From an uncultured Prevotellaceae bacterium (GTDB lineage: Bacteria > Bacteroidota > Bacteroidia > Bacteroidales > Bacteroidaceae), in the NCBI GenBank assembly GCA_900315565.1, contig OMZS01000004.1, forward strand, positions 62,001 to 126,000: a DNA stretch of 64,000 nucleotides, written 5' to 3'. A program made the translations under genes and the position numbers. The notes beneath the pieces are model-generated. The model did not search any database. It was given only the letters and a program-made list of their open reading frames with translations, and was not told where the DNA came from. Position 1 is the first letter of the stretch. Every line of letters begins with the position of its first letter. Positions 1-8,431 of this stretch are shown one piece after another.

Positions 1-174
1 AGGCATGTTGCCGAAGCTGAGGGTGTCGGTGGCCACAAGGGTGTCGGTGGGCGTCAGAGCGTCGCGCACCAGCCCCCGCGTGTTCACCTCCGGCCGCTCG
101 TACTTATTGTATAAGCCGCAGCTGGCCACAAGCACAGCTGACAAGGCTAGGATGAGAATCTTTTTCATATTCAT
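1..174 (-). CDS. Outer-membrane efflux lipoprotein (TolC/OprM type), N-terminal fragment
   Basis: Only the first 58 codons are in the window; the gene runs off the left edge. Translation starts at ATG 174 (MNMKKI). A lipoprotein signal peptide is visible: basic start, hydrophobic core and lipobox LVASC with Cys19. The mature start, GLYNKYERPE, is the kind seen in NodT/OprM channels, which form the outer-membrane exit duct of RND pumps. It is the third gene of an operon, 84 bp after the RND transporter, so it most likely completes that tripartite pump. The function rests on the short N-terminus plus context, not on the channel domain itself. Confidence 0.75.
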   Translation of the reverse strand, partial: MNMKKILILALSAVLVASCGLYNKYERPEVNTRGLVRDALTPTDTLVATDTLSFGNMP

Positions 175-258
175 AAGTCGGTCGTTAATATCTGCTTACT
201 ACTTTTCTACTTATTTCATTATTACTCTTTCTTCGATTTCAACAACTTTACTCACTGC

Positions 259-3200
259 TTACCTCTGGAGTTCATACTCCACGGGGCGGTGAGCATACTG
301 AGCAAGTTCGGCGGCCACGTCGGCATTGTCCTCGTCCTCAAACTTCATGGGACTAATCTTCTCTTGCAAGCTCTGGAAGATGACAAACAAGGTGGGCACA
401 ACGAATATCTGGCACAACGTACCGATGAGCATACCGCCAATGGCAGCAGCGCCCAGCGTCTGGTTGCCGTTCTTGCCTACGCCCGAGGCAAACATCATGG
501 GCAGCAAGCCGATAATCATGGCCAGCGACGTCATCAGGATAGGACGCAGACGGGCGGCGGCACCGAGCACGGCCGACCACGAGATGGCCATACCCGTCTG
601 GCGGCGCTCCAAGGCGAACTGCACAATCAGAATGGCATTCTTGGCCAGAAGTCCGATGAGCATGATGAGCGAAATCTGCATGTAGATGTCGTTAGAATGA
701 CCAAACAGCTGCGTAAAGAGGAAGGCACCTGCCAGACCGAACGGCACGGAGAGAATGACCGACAAGGGCAGTATGTAGCTCTCGTACTGTGCCGAAAGGA
801 TGAGGTAGATGAAGATGAAACAAAGCAGGAAAATGAGTGCCGTTGAATTGCTCGACTGAGCCTCCTGGCGGGTAAGACCCGAATAGTCGTAGGTGTAGCC
901 AGCCGGCAGCACATCCTTGGCCACCTCTTCCACAGCCTTGATGGCCTCACCCGTTGAGTAGCCTTCGGCCTCGGTGGCCGTTACGTTGATAGAGGTGAAG
1001 AGGTTGAAACGGTTGATGTTCGACGGGCCATAAACGCGCTCAATGTTGCAGAACTCGTTGACGGGAGCCATGCCCGACGGTGTGCGCAGATAAACGCTCT
1101 TCAGGCTCTCGGGGGTCATTCGTGTGCTGGGGTCGCCCTGCACCATGACACGGTAGAGCTTTCCGTAGGCGTTGAAGTTCGACGCATAGAGTCCACCATA
1201 ATATCCCTGCAGGGTGGAGAGCACCGTCTGGGGCGATATGCCCGACTGCTTACACTTGGCCACATCTACATGAATCATGTACTGCGGATAGTTGGGGTTG
1301 TAACTGGTTTGCGCCGTTTGTATCTCGGGACGCTTGTTAAGCTCAGCGAGGAACTGCTTCGTAATGTCGAAGAAATCGCTCAGCTTACCACCTGTGCGGT
1401 CCTGCATCACCAGCGACACACCACTGTTGGCCGAGAAACCCGGAATCATAGGCGGCGAGAAAGCCAGCACCTGGGCATCCTTGATTTGGGCCGTCTGCTT
1501 ATAAATGAGGCCCAGCACCGAGTTGGCGTCATAAGGATTCACCAGGAAACGGTAGATGCCGTCACCCTGCCAGAGTCCCGAGAGTTTCCACCAGAATCCT
1601 TTCTGGCGCTCCTCGAAGGGCTTCAGCTTAATGATGAAGGTGGCCTGGTCGGAACCGGCACCGGCAATGAAGTTGTAACCCTGAATCTGCTCGCGGCTCT
1701 GGATGGCCGGGTTGGCGGCCAGCATGCTGTCCACCTGGTCGATGACCTTGCGCGTGCGCTCCACCGATGTGGCCGGCGGCATGCTGATGGTGCAGAACAG
1801 TGTGCCCGTATCCTCGCTGGGAACAAGGCCCGTCTTGGTGGTGAACATGGTTCCGGCCAAGGCAACAATGCCAAGGAGCACGGCAATGATGATGGCCACG
1901 GGCTTGCGCACCAGTTTCTGCACACCATTCTTATATTTGCCGAGAATCTTATCGTAAGAGGCGTTGAACGATGCGTGGAAGCGGTCGATGCGCGACATCT
2001 TCACCTCTTTTCCGTTCTCATCGTGAGGCTTCAGGAAGATGGCACAAAGTGCCGGCGACAGGGTCAGGGCGTTCAGAGCCGAAATAAAGATACTCACCGC
2101 CATAGTGACACCAAACTCGCGGTAGAACGTACCCGTGGTACCGCCGATGAACGACACGGGAATGAACACCGAGGCCATCACGAGTGTAATGGAGATGATG
2201 GCACCCGAAATCTCGTTCATGGCATCGATAGAGGCCGTGAGTGCGCTCTTGTAGCCCTGGTCGAGCTTGGCGTGCACGGCCTCAACCACCACGATGGCAT
2301 CGTCCACCACGATGGCAATGGCCAAGAGCAAGGCCGAGAGCACCAGCAGGTTGATGGAGAAGCCGAACATCTTCAGGAAGAAGAACGTACCGATGAGCGA
2401 CACGGGAACGGCGATGAGCGGGATGAGCGTAGAGCGGAAGTCCTGCAAGAACACATACACCACGAGGAACACCAGGATGAGCGTCATGATGAGCGTGAAC
2501 ACCACCTCCTCAATACTGGCATAGAGGAACTCCGTTACGTCGTAGTTGATTTTATACATCATTCCCGGCGGGAACAACTTGGCCTGCTCCTCTAGTTCGG
2601 CTTTCACCTGTTTGGCAATTTCGTTGGCGTTCGAGCCGGCAATCTGCTGCACCATACCCATCACCGAGGGCAGGTTGTTGTTCTTCATGGCCACAGAGTA
2701 CTGCAGTCCACCAAGCTCAATCTTGGCCACGTCCTTCAGCTTCAGCGTGCTGCCGTCGGCTTTGCTCTGAATGATGATGTTGCCAAACTCCTCGGCGGTC
2801 TTCAGACGGCCCGTATAGCGCATGGCATACTCGTAGGCCACCTTCGACTGCTCACCAAACGAACCCGGCGCAGCCTCAATGTTCTGCTCAGCCAGCACGC
2901 CGGTGATGTCGCTTGGCATGAGGTTGTACTGCTTCATCACCTCGGGGTTAAGCCAAATGCGCATGGAGTAGGTTTTCATACCTGGCGACTGCACGTCGCC
3001 CACACCCTGAATACGCTTGATGGCAGGGATGATGTTGATGTTCGAATAGTTGTTGAGGAACTGGTCGTCGTAGCGTCCGTCGCTGGTGAGGGTGAACATC
3101 ATCACCTGCGACGTCTGGCGCTTCATAACGGTGACACCGATACGCGTCACCTCGGCAGGCAGCAACGACTGCGCCTGGCTGACACGGTTCTGCACGTTGA

Positions 3201-3516
3201 CGGCACACATGTCGGGGTTCATTCCCTGGCGGAACAACACGGAAATGCTGGCCGAACCGGCATTCGAGGCCGACGACGACAGATAGTCCATACCCTCCAC
3301 ACCGTTGATACTTTCTTCCAGCGGTGCCAGCACCGAGTTCTTCACGGTCTCGGCATCGGCACCAGGATAGCTGGTATAGACCACGACCGTTGGCGGTGCA
3401 ATGTCGGGATACTGCTCAATAGGGAGCGTGGCCAACCCGATGAATCCCAGCAACACTATAACGACGGAGATTACCGTCGAAAGCACTGGGCGTTTTATGA
3501 ATGTTGTAAAAGTCAT
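259..3516 (-). CDS. RND multidrug efflux transporter, inner-membrane pump (AcrB/HAE1 family)
   Basis: Proton-driven inner-membrane pump of a tripartite efflux system. The 1085-residue length is normal for the HAE1 family. It opens with the family signature TFIKRPVLSTVISVVIVLLG, followed by LPIEQYPDIAPP at the first periplasmic loop. The proton-relay Asp pair is present in TM4 (VVDDAIVVVEA, about residues 400-410), and the partner Lys in TM10 (GLLAKNAILIVQF, about 958). I chose ATG 3516 rather than an upstream codon at 3555 because the family starts with MxFxxFIKRP. It sits between the adaptor gene (53 bp upstream) and the outer-membrane channel gene, all on the minus strand. Substrates cannot be read from the sequence. 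Confidence 0.95.
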   Translation of the reverse strand: MTFTTFIKRPVLSTVISVVIVLLGFIGLATLPIEQYPDIAPPTVVVYTSYPGADAETVKNSVLAPLEESINGVEGMDYLSSSASNAGSASISVLFRQGMNPDMCAVNVQNRVSQAQSLLPAEVTRIGVTVMKRQTSQVMMFTLTSDGRYDDQFLNNYSNINIIPAIKRIQGVGDVQSPGMKTYSMRIWLNPEVMKQYNLMPSDITGVLAEQNIEAAPGSFGEQSKVAYEYAMRYTGRLKTAEEFGNIIIQSKADGSTLKLKDVAKIELGGLQYSVAMKNNNLPSVMGMVQQIAGSNANEIAKQVKAELEEQAKLFPPGMMYKINYDVTEFLYASIEEVVFTLIMTLILVFLVVYVFLQDFRSTLIPLIAVPVSLIGTFFFLKMFGFSINLLVLSALLLAIAIVVDDAIVVVEAVHAKLDQGYKSALTASIDAMNEISGAIISITLVMASVFIPVSFIGGTTGTFYREFGVTMAVSIFISALNALTLSPALCAIFLKPHDENGKEVKMSRIDRFHASFNASYDKILGKYKNGVQKLVRKPVAIIIAVLLGIVALAGTMFTTKTGLVPSEDTGTLFCTISMPPATSVERTRKVIDQVDSMLAANPAIQSREQIQGYNFIAGAGSDQATFIIKLKPFEERQKGFWWKLSGLWQGDGIYRFLVNPYDANSVLGLIYKQTAQIKDAQVLAFSPPMIPGFSANSGVSLVMQDRTGGKLSDFFDITKQFLAELNKRPEIQTAQTSYNPNYPQYMIHVDVAKCKQSGISPQTVLSTLQGYYGGLYASNFNAYGKLYRVMVQGDPSTRMTPESLKSVYLRTPSGMAPVNEFCNIERVYGPSNINRFNLFTSINVTATEAEGYSTGEAIKAVEEVAKDVLPAGYTYDYSGLTRQEAQSSNSTALIFLLCFIFIYLILSAQYESYILPLSVILSVPFGLAGAFLFTQLFGHSNDIYMQISLIMLIGLLAKNAILIVQFALERRQTGMAISWSAVLGAAARLRPILMTSLAMIIGLLPMMFASGVGKNGNQTLGAAAIGGMLIGTLCQIFVVPTLFVIFQSLQEKISPMKFEDEDNADVAAELAQYAHRPVEYELQR

Positions 3517-3568
3517 ATTCGTTTTTCTTGAACTATTGTGGAGAATCCCCCACACTTTAACTTCAAAA

Positions 3569-4765
3569 TCAATTCTTCATTGCATCGACAAAACCTTTGG
3601 CAGAGCCATCGGCACCCAGCTTGGTGGCGGCGTCGATCTTCTTTTGGTACTGCTCGGGAGTGATGGGCTTGATTTCCATGCCCTCAGAAAGCTTGGTGAT
3701 ACCGTTGGTGACGTATTTGTCGCCAGTCTTGAGACCACTGGTAACAATGAAGTTGTTGCCGTCGTTCTGCGGGTTGACGGTGATTTCGGTGTAGTGAACC
3801 TTATTGTCGGCACCCAGCACATAAACGAACTTCTTGTCCTGCACCTCGCTGACCACGCCCTGGGGAATGACGATGGCCGTGCTCGTGTTGTTGGGAACAA
3901 CTATTGAGCCTGAGCCGCCGCTCTTCAGGAGTCGCTCGGGATTGGAGAATTGGGCTATCATCTGCACGGTACCCGTAGCCTGGTCGATCACACCGCTCAT
4001 CTTCACCACCTTACCCTCGTGGTTGTAAATGGTGCCGTCGGCCAGCTGCAGTTTCACGGGAGGCATGTTCTGAATGGCGGCGTTCATGCCACCGGCCACC
4101 TTGGTCATGTTGAGAATGTCTTTTTCGGTCATCGAGAAATACACTTCCATGGTGTTGATGTTCGACACTGTGGTCAGCGCCGGCGTGCTCGAGGCACTCA
4201 CCAGCGCGCCCACCTTGTAGGGCAGACTGCCAATGACACCGCTTGCCGGACTCTTCACATAGCAGAAACTCAGCTGCTCACGGGCAGATGCCAGTGCGGC
4301 ACGTGCCTGCGACAGTCCTGCCTTCGCACTCTCGTAGGCGTTTTTGGCAGACTGCAGCTCAAAGTCACCAATCACTTTGCTCTCAAACAGTTTCTGGCTG
4401 TTGTCGTAAGTCAGTTTGGCTGTGTTGCACTGGGCCGTGGCCGTGTTGACGGCAGCCTGTGACTGCCGCACCTGCGCCTGATAAGTCTCGTTGTCGATGA
4501 CAAACAGCAACTGGCCGCGGCCAACGGTCTGACCTTCGCGCACACAGATGCGGGTGATGAATCCCGAAGCCTTCGGACGGATTTCTACGTCCTGAATACC
4601 CTTGATGGTAGCAGGGAACGTGGTCTGCATGGCGGCACTCTGCGTACCAACGGTCACCACGGGAAACTCGTTGTCGCCGAAGTTGGGCATACCGCCCCGC
4701 TTGCCACCACACGATACCAGGAGTGCAGCCACAGCCACACTCAGGAATAATGCTTTCTTTTTCAT
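3569..4765 (-). CDS. RND efflux periplasmic adaptor (membrane fusion protein) lipoprotein
   Basis: Adaptor linking the RND pump to the outer-membrane channel. The 398-residue protein starts at ATG 4765 (MKKKALFLSV) with lipobox LLVSC, Cys19 being the predicted lipidation site. The usual MFP order follows: a beta-barrel/lipoyl half ending with GFITRICVREGQTVGRGQLL, an alpha-hairpin rich in Ala and Gln (about residues 95-165), the second lipoyl half (YVKSPASGVIG) and the beta-barrel and membrane-proximal domains. It is the first gene of the operon. A minus-strand TAACTTTG -7 box lies at 4890-4883, about 118 bp upstream. A longer start at 4807 is possible but would bury the signal peptide. Confidence 0.93.
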   Translation of the reverse strand: MKKKALFLSVAVAALLVSCGGKRGGMPNFGDNEFPVVTVGTQSAAMQTTFPATIKGIQDVEIRPKASGFITRICVREGQTVGRGQLLFVIDNETYQAQVRQSQAAVNTATAQCNTAKLTYDNSQKLFESKVIGDFELQSAKNAYESAKAGLSQARAALASAREQLSFCYVKSPASGVIGSLPYKVGALVSASSTPALTTVSNINTMEVYFSMTEKDILNMTKVAGGMNAAIQNMPPVKLQLADGTIYNHEGKVVKMSGVIDQATGTVQMIAQFSNPERLLKSGGSGSIVVPNNTSTAIVIPQGVVSEVQDKKFVYVLGADNKVHYTEITVNPQNDGNNFIVTSGLKTGDKYVTNGITKLSEGMEIKPITPEQYQKKIDAATKLGADGSAKGFVDAMKN

Positions 4766-4807
4766 AATTTGTTTGTGTGTATATAAATATTCTGTTATCT
4801 TATTCAT

Positions 4808-5497
4808 ACCTATACCCTGAAACGTAGTGACTAGAAAGCGAAAAGTAGAAAACTATTCACGCCTTTCTAGTTTTTCAATTTGCAAAGTTACATAATAAAT
4901 AAGGTAACAGAAAACAACCTTCCAAGTTTTTAATATTTTTTATAGCCGCTTAACTACACTTTTGCAATTGAAAACCGCCACGGCACCATGCTTGCACAGC
5001 AAATTGCCAAGTCGGGCTGTGCGCTTGCCCTCGTCTGAAAGTCGGCTTGCCGCCAAGAAAAAAAACGAGCCTTGCCTCTCTTGAACGGAACAAATTGTTT
5101 TGAATTTTTATTACACACGCCTCATCGACCCGGAGAATGATTCTAGAAAGAAATTTTGCTCAAAACCGACGTTTTGTGCAAAATCTTGCAACTTTCTTGC
5201 TTGCAAAAAACACCTCAAAACCTTAAAACGGACAAAAAAGGTCCAAAAATTAACATTTCAAGCACCAACAGGCGCCACTTTTTACGTGCTAAAAAAATCA
5301 TAACTCACGACGTTATTTTTTTATCGTCGTGAGTTATGAGAACAATTCAAGGCAACAACGTCGTAATTGCCTGAAAATAAGATTTTTGCGAAAGACAGCA
5401 TTTCTCGCGTATTTGCCCGAAAACAATTCCGCGTGAGCAAGAACGCGACTCTCAGTGTTAAAATTGCGTTAAATTCTGCGATTTTTCCTGACAAAAT
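4808..5497. other. 690-bp intergenic region without a convincing gene
   Basis: This AT-rich stretch separates the efflux operon from cca, both on the minus strand. No reading frame here looks like a protein. It holds a 9-bp hairpin (ACTAGAAAG at 4830-4838 with CTTTCTAGT at 4863-4871), a minus-strand TAACTTTG promoter box at 4890-4883 for the efflux operon, and a strong 15-bp hairpin at 5298-5339. The segment 5150-5460 is rich in A and in short TTGCAAA-like words. Confidence 0.6.
5298..5339. repeat. 15-bp perfect inverted repeat of the CGTCGTGAGTTA family
   Basis: TCATAACTCACGACG at 5298-5312 is exactly complementary to 5325-5339, around a 12-nt T-rich loop. The same words recur in the intergenic regions at 35.9 kb and 51.1 kb, so this is one copy of a dispersed repeat. 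It lies between cca (minus, ends 5498) and the efflux operon and could act as a transcript end for cca. Confidence 0.8.
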
Positions 5498-7126
5498 TCA
5501 AACTACGAGTCCCATCTCGCGTGCCTTCTCCATAAGCAGCTGCATGAGAGGCTCGCGCTCGTTGGGCACACGGTTGTCGAGCACGGCGTCTTTGAGCGCT
5601 TGTTTCAGTGTTCCCACCTCGCGCGAAGGCTTGAGATGAAACAACTGCATGATTTCGTTGCCGTCGATAACGGGTTGCAACAGGCGCTTGTAGTCTTTCT
5701 CCTTAAGGTCGGTGAGTTTCTCGCGCACCATGCGGAAATTCTCGCGGAAACGCGCCTTGCGCACCTCGTTTTTCGAGGTGATGTCGGCCTCGCACAGGGT
5801 CATCAGGTCGTCGATGTCGTCGCCGGCATCGTTCAGCAGGCGACGCACGGCACTGTCGGTGACTTCCTCGTCGGCAATCACAATGGGGCGCATGTGCAAA
5901 TCAACCAGCTTTTGCACATACTTCATCTTGCTGTCGAGGGGCAGCTTCAGGCGGCGGAAAATCTCGGGCACCATCTTCGCACCGACAAAATTATGGTTGT
6001 GGAACGTCCACCCCACGGCGGGATCCCAACGCTTGGTGCGTGTCTTGCCCACGTCGTGAAGCAGGGCAGCCCAGCGCAGCCACAGGGAAGCTGCCCCCCC
6101 TACTGCCCCCGAGGGGGCTTCAATAGATTTTTCAGCAGAATCTGTGTACAAAGCATTTGAAGCCCCCTCGGGGGCAGTAAGGGGGGCATCTGAGGCCGAA
6201 TGGACTGCTTGAGGGGCTGCAATATTGTCAAGCACCTCGAGTGTGTGGTAGAAATTGTTTTTGTGGCTGCGGCCGTTGCGTGTTTCCACAATGTCGAGTG
6301 CGGCCAGCTCGGGCAGAATGAGCTGCAAAAGACCACTGCGCTGCAAGTCCACAAAGCCTTTGCTGGGCGTGCGGGTGAGGATAATTTTGTTCAGTTCCTC
6401 CTGAATGCGTTCGCCGCTGATAATCTTGATGCGCTGGGCATTGCGCTCCAGTGCCTCGAAGGTCTCGTCCTCGATGTAGAAATTGAGTTGTGTGGCAAAC
6501 CGTATGCAGCGCAGCATGCGCAAGGGGTCGTCGCTGAAGGTGATGTCGGGGTCGAGCGGCGTGCGGATGATGCCATCCTCCAAGTCCCACAAACCGTCGA
6601 AAGGATCCACCAACTCGCCAAAGCGACCGTTGTTCAGACAGACGGCCATCGCGTTGATGGTGAAGTCGCGGCGGTTCTGGTCGTCCTCCAGGGTGCCGTC
6701 CTCCACGATTGGTTTGCGCGAGTCATGGCTGTAGCTCTCGCGGCGCGCACCGACGAACTCTATTTCCATAGCCCCCCCTACTGCCCCCGAGGCAGCTTCA
6801 AACGTTTCTTCTGTTCCCAAGGCCTTTGTAGCCCCCTCGGGGGCCGAATGGGGGGCTTTCACTTTCACCTGCGCCGTGCCGAAATTCTTGAACACACTCA
6901 GGTGAGCACGCCGGCCGAGACGCTGTTTCAGTTCCTTGGCCACGGCTATGCCGCTGCCCACCACCACCACGTCGATGTCGTTGCTGGGACGCTCCAGAAA
7001 CAAGTCGCGCACGTAGCCGCCCACCACATAGCATTCCATCCCCAGCCTGTCGGCTGCGGAACCTATCTGGTGGAATATATCTTGGTCTAAAATGTGTGCT
7101 AAATCGGCGTCTGAAAGCTGTCTCAT
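5498..7126 (-). CDS. cca: CCA tRNA nucleotidyltransferase / HD-domain protein with two palindromic-element insertions
   Basis: Adds or repairs the 3' CCA of tRNAs. The nucleotidyltransferase head is clear: VVGGYVRDLFL, then DIDVVVVGSG with the catalytic Asp pair. It is followed by RRDFTINAMA and the RMLRCIRFATQL tRNA-nucleotidyltransferase signature, then an HD domain (LLHDVGKTRT, about residue 350) and a C-terminal helical part. At 542 residues it is longer than the roughly 470-480 I expect for Bacteroidales homologues. The excess is two insertions, about residues 90-120 and 313-346, which share APEGA...AL.T...EA.SGAVGGA and are encoded by palindromic DNA. The start is ATG 7126; a TTG one codon upstream is less likely. 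A minus-strand TACCTTTG box lies at 7160-7153. Confidence 0.9.
   Translation of the reverse strand: MRQLSDADLAHILDQDIFHQIGSAADRLGMECYVVGGYVRDLFLERPSNDIDVVVVGSGIAVAKELKQRLGRRAHLSVFKNFGTAQVKVKAPHSAPEGATKALGTEETFEAASGAVGGAMEIEFVGARRESYSHDSRKPIVEDGTLEDDQNRRDFTINAMAVCLNNGRFGELVDPFDGLWDLEDGIIRTPLDPDITFSDDPLRMLRCIRFATQLNFYIEDETFEALERNAQRIKIISGERIQEELNKIILTRTPSKGFVDLQRSGLLQLILPELAALDIVETRNGRSHKNNFYHTLEVLDNIAAPQAVHSASDAPLTAPEGASNALYTDSAEKSIEAPSGAVGGAASLWLRWAALLHDVGKTRTKRWDPAVGWTFHNHNFVGAKMVPEIFRRLKLPLDSKMKYVQKLVDLHMRPIVIADEEVTDSAVRRLLNDAGDDIDDLMTLCEADITSKNEVRKARFRENFRMVREKLTDLKEKDYKRLLQPVIDGNEIMQLFHLKPSREVGTLKQALKDAVLDNRVPNEREPLMQLLMEKAREMGLVV
6092..6188. repeat. 97-bp palindromic element inserted in frame in cca (copy 2)
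   Basis: The arms 6092-6123 and 6157-6188 are 32 nt each and complementary at 31 of 32 positions, around a 33-nt loop. Each arm also holds a nested palindrome, GCCCCCGAGGGGGC. On the coding (minus) strand it encodes APLTAPEGASNAL...EAPSGAVGGA, just before the HD motif. The reading frame stays open through the whole element. Confidence 0.9.
6770..6857. repeat. 88-bp palindromic element inserted in frame in cca (copy 1)
   Basis: The arms 6770-6802 and 6825-6857 (33 nt) match at 27 of 33 positions after reverse complementing, with a 22-nt loop. The flanks and arms are clearly homologous to the element at 6092-6188. It encodes APHSAPEGATKAL...EAASGAVGGA within the nucleotidyltransferase domain. 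It is more diverged than copy 2, so it is probably older. Confidence 0.87.
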
Positions 7127-7152
7127 CAATCGTTCGTCATTAAAAACGGCTG

Positions 7153-7195
7153 CAAAGGTACGAAAAAGATGAAAGATGAAAGATGAAAGATGAAA
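7153..7195 (-). promoter_or_regulatory. cca -7 box followed upstream by a (GATGAAA)4 tandem repeat
   Basis: Read on the minus strand, TACCTTTG at 7160-7153 fits the Bacteroidetes -7 element, 27 bp before the cca ATG. Four exact copies of GATGAAA (plus strand 7168-7195) occupy the place where the -33 TTTG and spacer should be; the repeat offers only TTTC there. Confidence 0.6.
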
Positions 7196-7315
7196 GTTTT
7201 TTTGCTGAGCGCAGCTATTTTTCTATCTTGAATTATTCACAAAGAAAGAAGATTTACGCTCCGCGCCTCATTCCAAAGAAAAAGCATTCACAAACAAAAA
7301 GACTATTATCTTTTT

Positions 7316-7534
7316 TCAATTCTGATCCTTCTCATGATACTCCAACAACAATTCATCGGCGAGATATTCATCACTGCGACAGTGCATGTCGGCCACTCCC
7401 TCGCTGATAAGTTTGTAAGTATCAGAAGCATAAAAGAACGACAGCGCGTCTTCGAGCGACATGCCCGACTCCTTGGCAAAAACAGCCACAATCCTTGCAT
7501 ATTTCATTTGCAAAATCGTCTTGTTTGCCTCCAT
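7316..7534 (-). CDS. DUF3791-family small protein (third gene of cassette)
   Basis: A 72-residue acidic protein with start ATG 7534 (MEANKTILQMKYARIV). The pattern of an aromatic/hydrophobic N-terminal helix, then SLEDALSFFYASDTYKLI and a short acidic C-terminal tail (ADELLLEYHE), matches my memory of DUF3791 proteins. It begins 2 bp after the stop of the DUF3990 gene, so the two are almost certainly co-translated. Function unknown; such small partners flanking a DUF3990 protein are often suspected antitoxins. The 181 bp between it and cca hold nothing else beyond the cca promoter repeat. Confidence 0.65.
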   Translation of the reverse strand: MEANKTILQMKYARIVAVFAKESGMSLEDALSFFYASDTYKLISEGVADMHCRSDEYLADELLLEYHEKDQN

Positions 7535-7536
7535 AT

Positions 7537-8010
7537 CTAAACCCTTTCTGCTTTTATGAAATGAAGATGGCGGTCGAGCATTTGTCCATTCAGTATGCAC
7601 ATCTGATGGTTGGGCTTCTCATATTTCAATCTGCCGAGAGCTTCTTCCTTTGTGATTATGCCAGCGAAATAGAGGTCAACGGTATTGAAAACCTTGTCGT
7701 TGGCCACACCTCCCGAAACTGCATCAAACAATTGTTCTGGCTGCTGCCCTTTTCTGCAAACCGACACATAGTCAAGCCACTCCTCATCGTAAATCGGAAA
7801 TGTCTTGACTATGAATCCCTGTGTGTCCTCATCCAACTCATACTCGTTGATGAAAGCCTCCTTGCCTCTCCGTGTGAAGCGCTCCGCATATCGCACTGCC
7901 TGCTCGCGTATGCTTGTCAGATAGAATCCACGCCCAAAGTCCAGCTTGTCGCGAGAATGCAGCACGTCAGGTTTCTCAATAATCGTGGTCGATGCGTGAT
8001 ACATTATCAT
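7537..8010 (-). CDS. DUF3990-family protein (ADP-ribosyltransferase-like fold suspected)
   Basis: 157 residues. The N-terminus has the family hallmark YHAS...DVLHSRDKLDFGRGFYLTSI..QAVRYAERF, which I associate with DUF3990. From memory this family belongs with ADP-ribosyltransferase-like proteins (the YH and GFYLT segments would form part of the NAD pocket). The middle (YELDEDTQGF, WLDYVSVCRKG) and end (DNKVFNTV-like, GRLKYEKPNHQMC) follow the same pattern. Its start overlaps the preceding DUF3791 stop by 4 bp (ATGA), and the next DUF3791 gene begins 2 bp after its stop. A toxin role is an inference from domain type and cassette form. Confidence 0.7.
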   Translation of the reverse strand: MIMYHASTTIIEKPDVLHSRDKLDFGRGFYLTSIREQAVRYAERFTRRGKEAFINEYELDEDTQGFIVKTFPIYDEEWLDYVSVCRKGQQPEQLFDAVSGGVANDKVFNTVDLYFAGIITKEEALGRLKYEKPNHQMCILNGQMLDRHLHFIKAERV

Positions 8011-8222
8011 GCCAACGCCCCCCTTTCTTTAAGCACCTCGGTAAGTTCCTCAACCAAATAATCCTTACTGAATGTGTGTAGCACGTCGTAACATGGCAAA
8101 ATATAGTCGGCCAGCACACCCGATGAGCGCAAAGCCTCATAGACTTGCGATGCACTTTTCTGAAGCGAATCCGAAAGGCTGCCAACACAGAATGTGATAA
8201 AATCCAAATGCTCTGTTCTCAT
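8007..8222 (-). CDS. DUF3791-family small protein (first gene of cassette)
   Basis: 71 residues from ATG 8222 (MRTEHLDFITFCVGSLSD). The pattern FITFC..SLSDSLQKSASQVYEALRSSGVLADYILPCYDVLHT fits DUF3791: a short helical protein with a mid-region S-x-x-x-V-Y-x-x-L-x-x-S-G and a Y-D-x-L-H-T ending. It leads the three-gene cassette and overlaps the DUF3990 start by 4 bp. A minus-strand TAAATTTG box lies at 8253-8246, 24 bp upstream. An upstream in-frame start (8309) would add an unrelated N-terminus and run through the promoter, so I rejected it. Confidence 0.68.
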   Translation of the reverse strand: MRTEHLDFITFCVGSLSDSLQKSASQVYEALRSSGVLADYILPCYDVLHTFSKDYLVEELTEVLKERGALA

Positions 8223-8383
8223 GCCCAGCTTGTTGTTTTCGGTTGCAAATTTACAAAAGTTTTTTCGTTCAATCGAAATGAAAGCAAAAAAAATGTTTGG
8301 AGAACACATTCAATAAGGAAACATGCGAAAAAGAGAGCCGGGAGGATGGTTGGAAGCGCTTTCACAACTTCGTGTCTAATTAT

Positions 8384-8414
8384 TTTGCCATTAGCTGATT
8401 TTTTCGTACTTTTG
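8384..8414 (+). promoter_or_regulatory. Bacteroidetes-type promoter of the 8432 lipoprotein gene
   Basis: TTTG at 8384-8387 and TACTTTTG at 8407-8414 with a 19-bp spacer match the primary-sigma consensus of the phylum. The start codon is 17 bp downstream, leaving a very short leader. Confidence 0.75.
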
Positions 8415-8431
8415 CACCAAAGTAAACCAAC

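Noticed and set aside
1270-2595. Long plus-strand open frame (441 codons) opposite the RND transporter
   Set aside because: It mirrors the GC-rich codon pattern of the pump gene; the translation is rich in His, Arg, Glu and Gly with no domain. The pump reads perfectly on the other strand.
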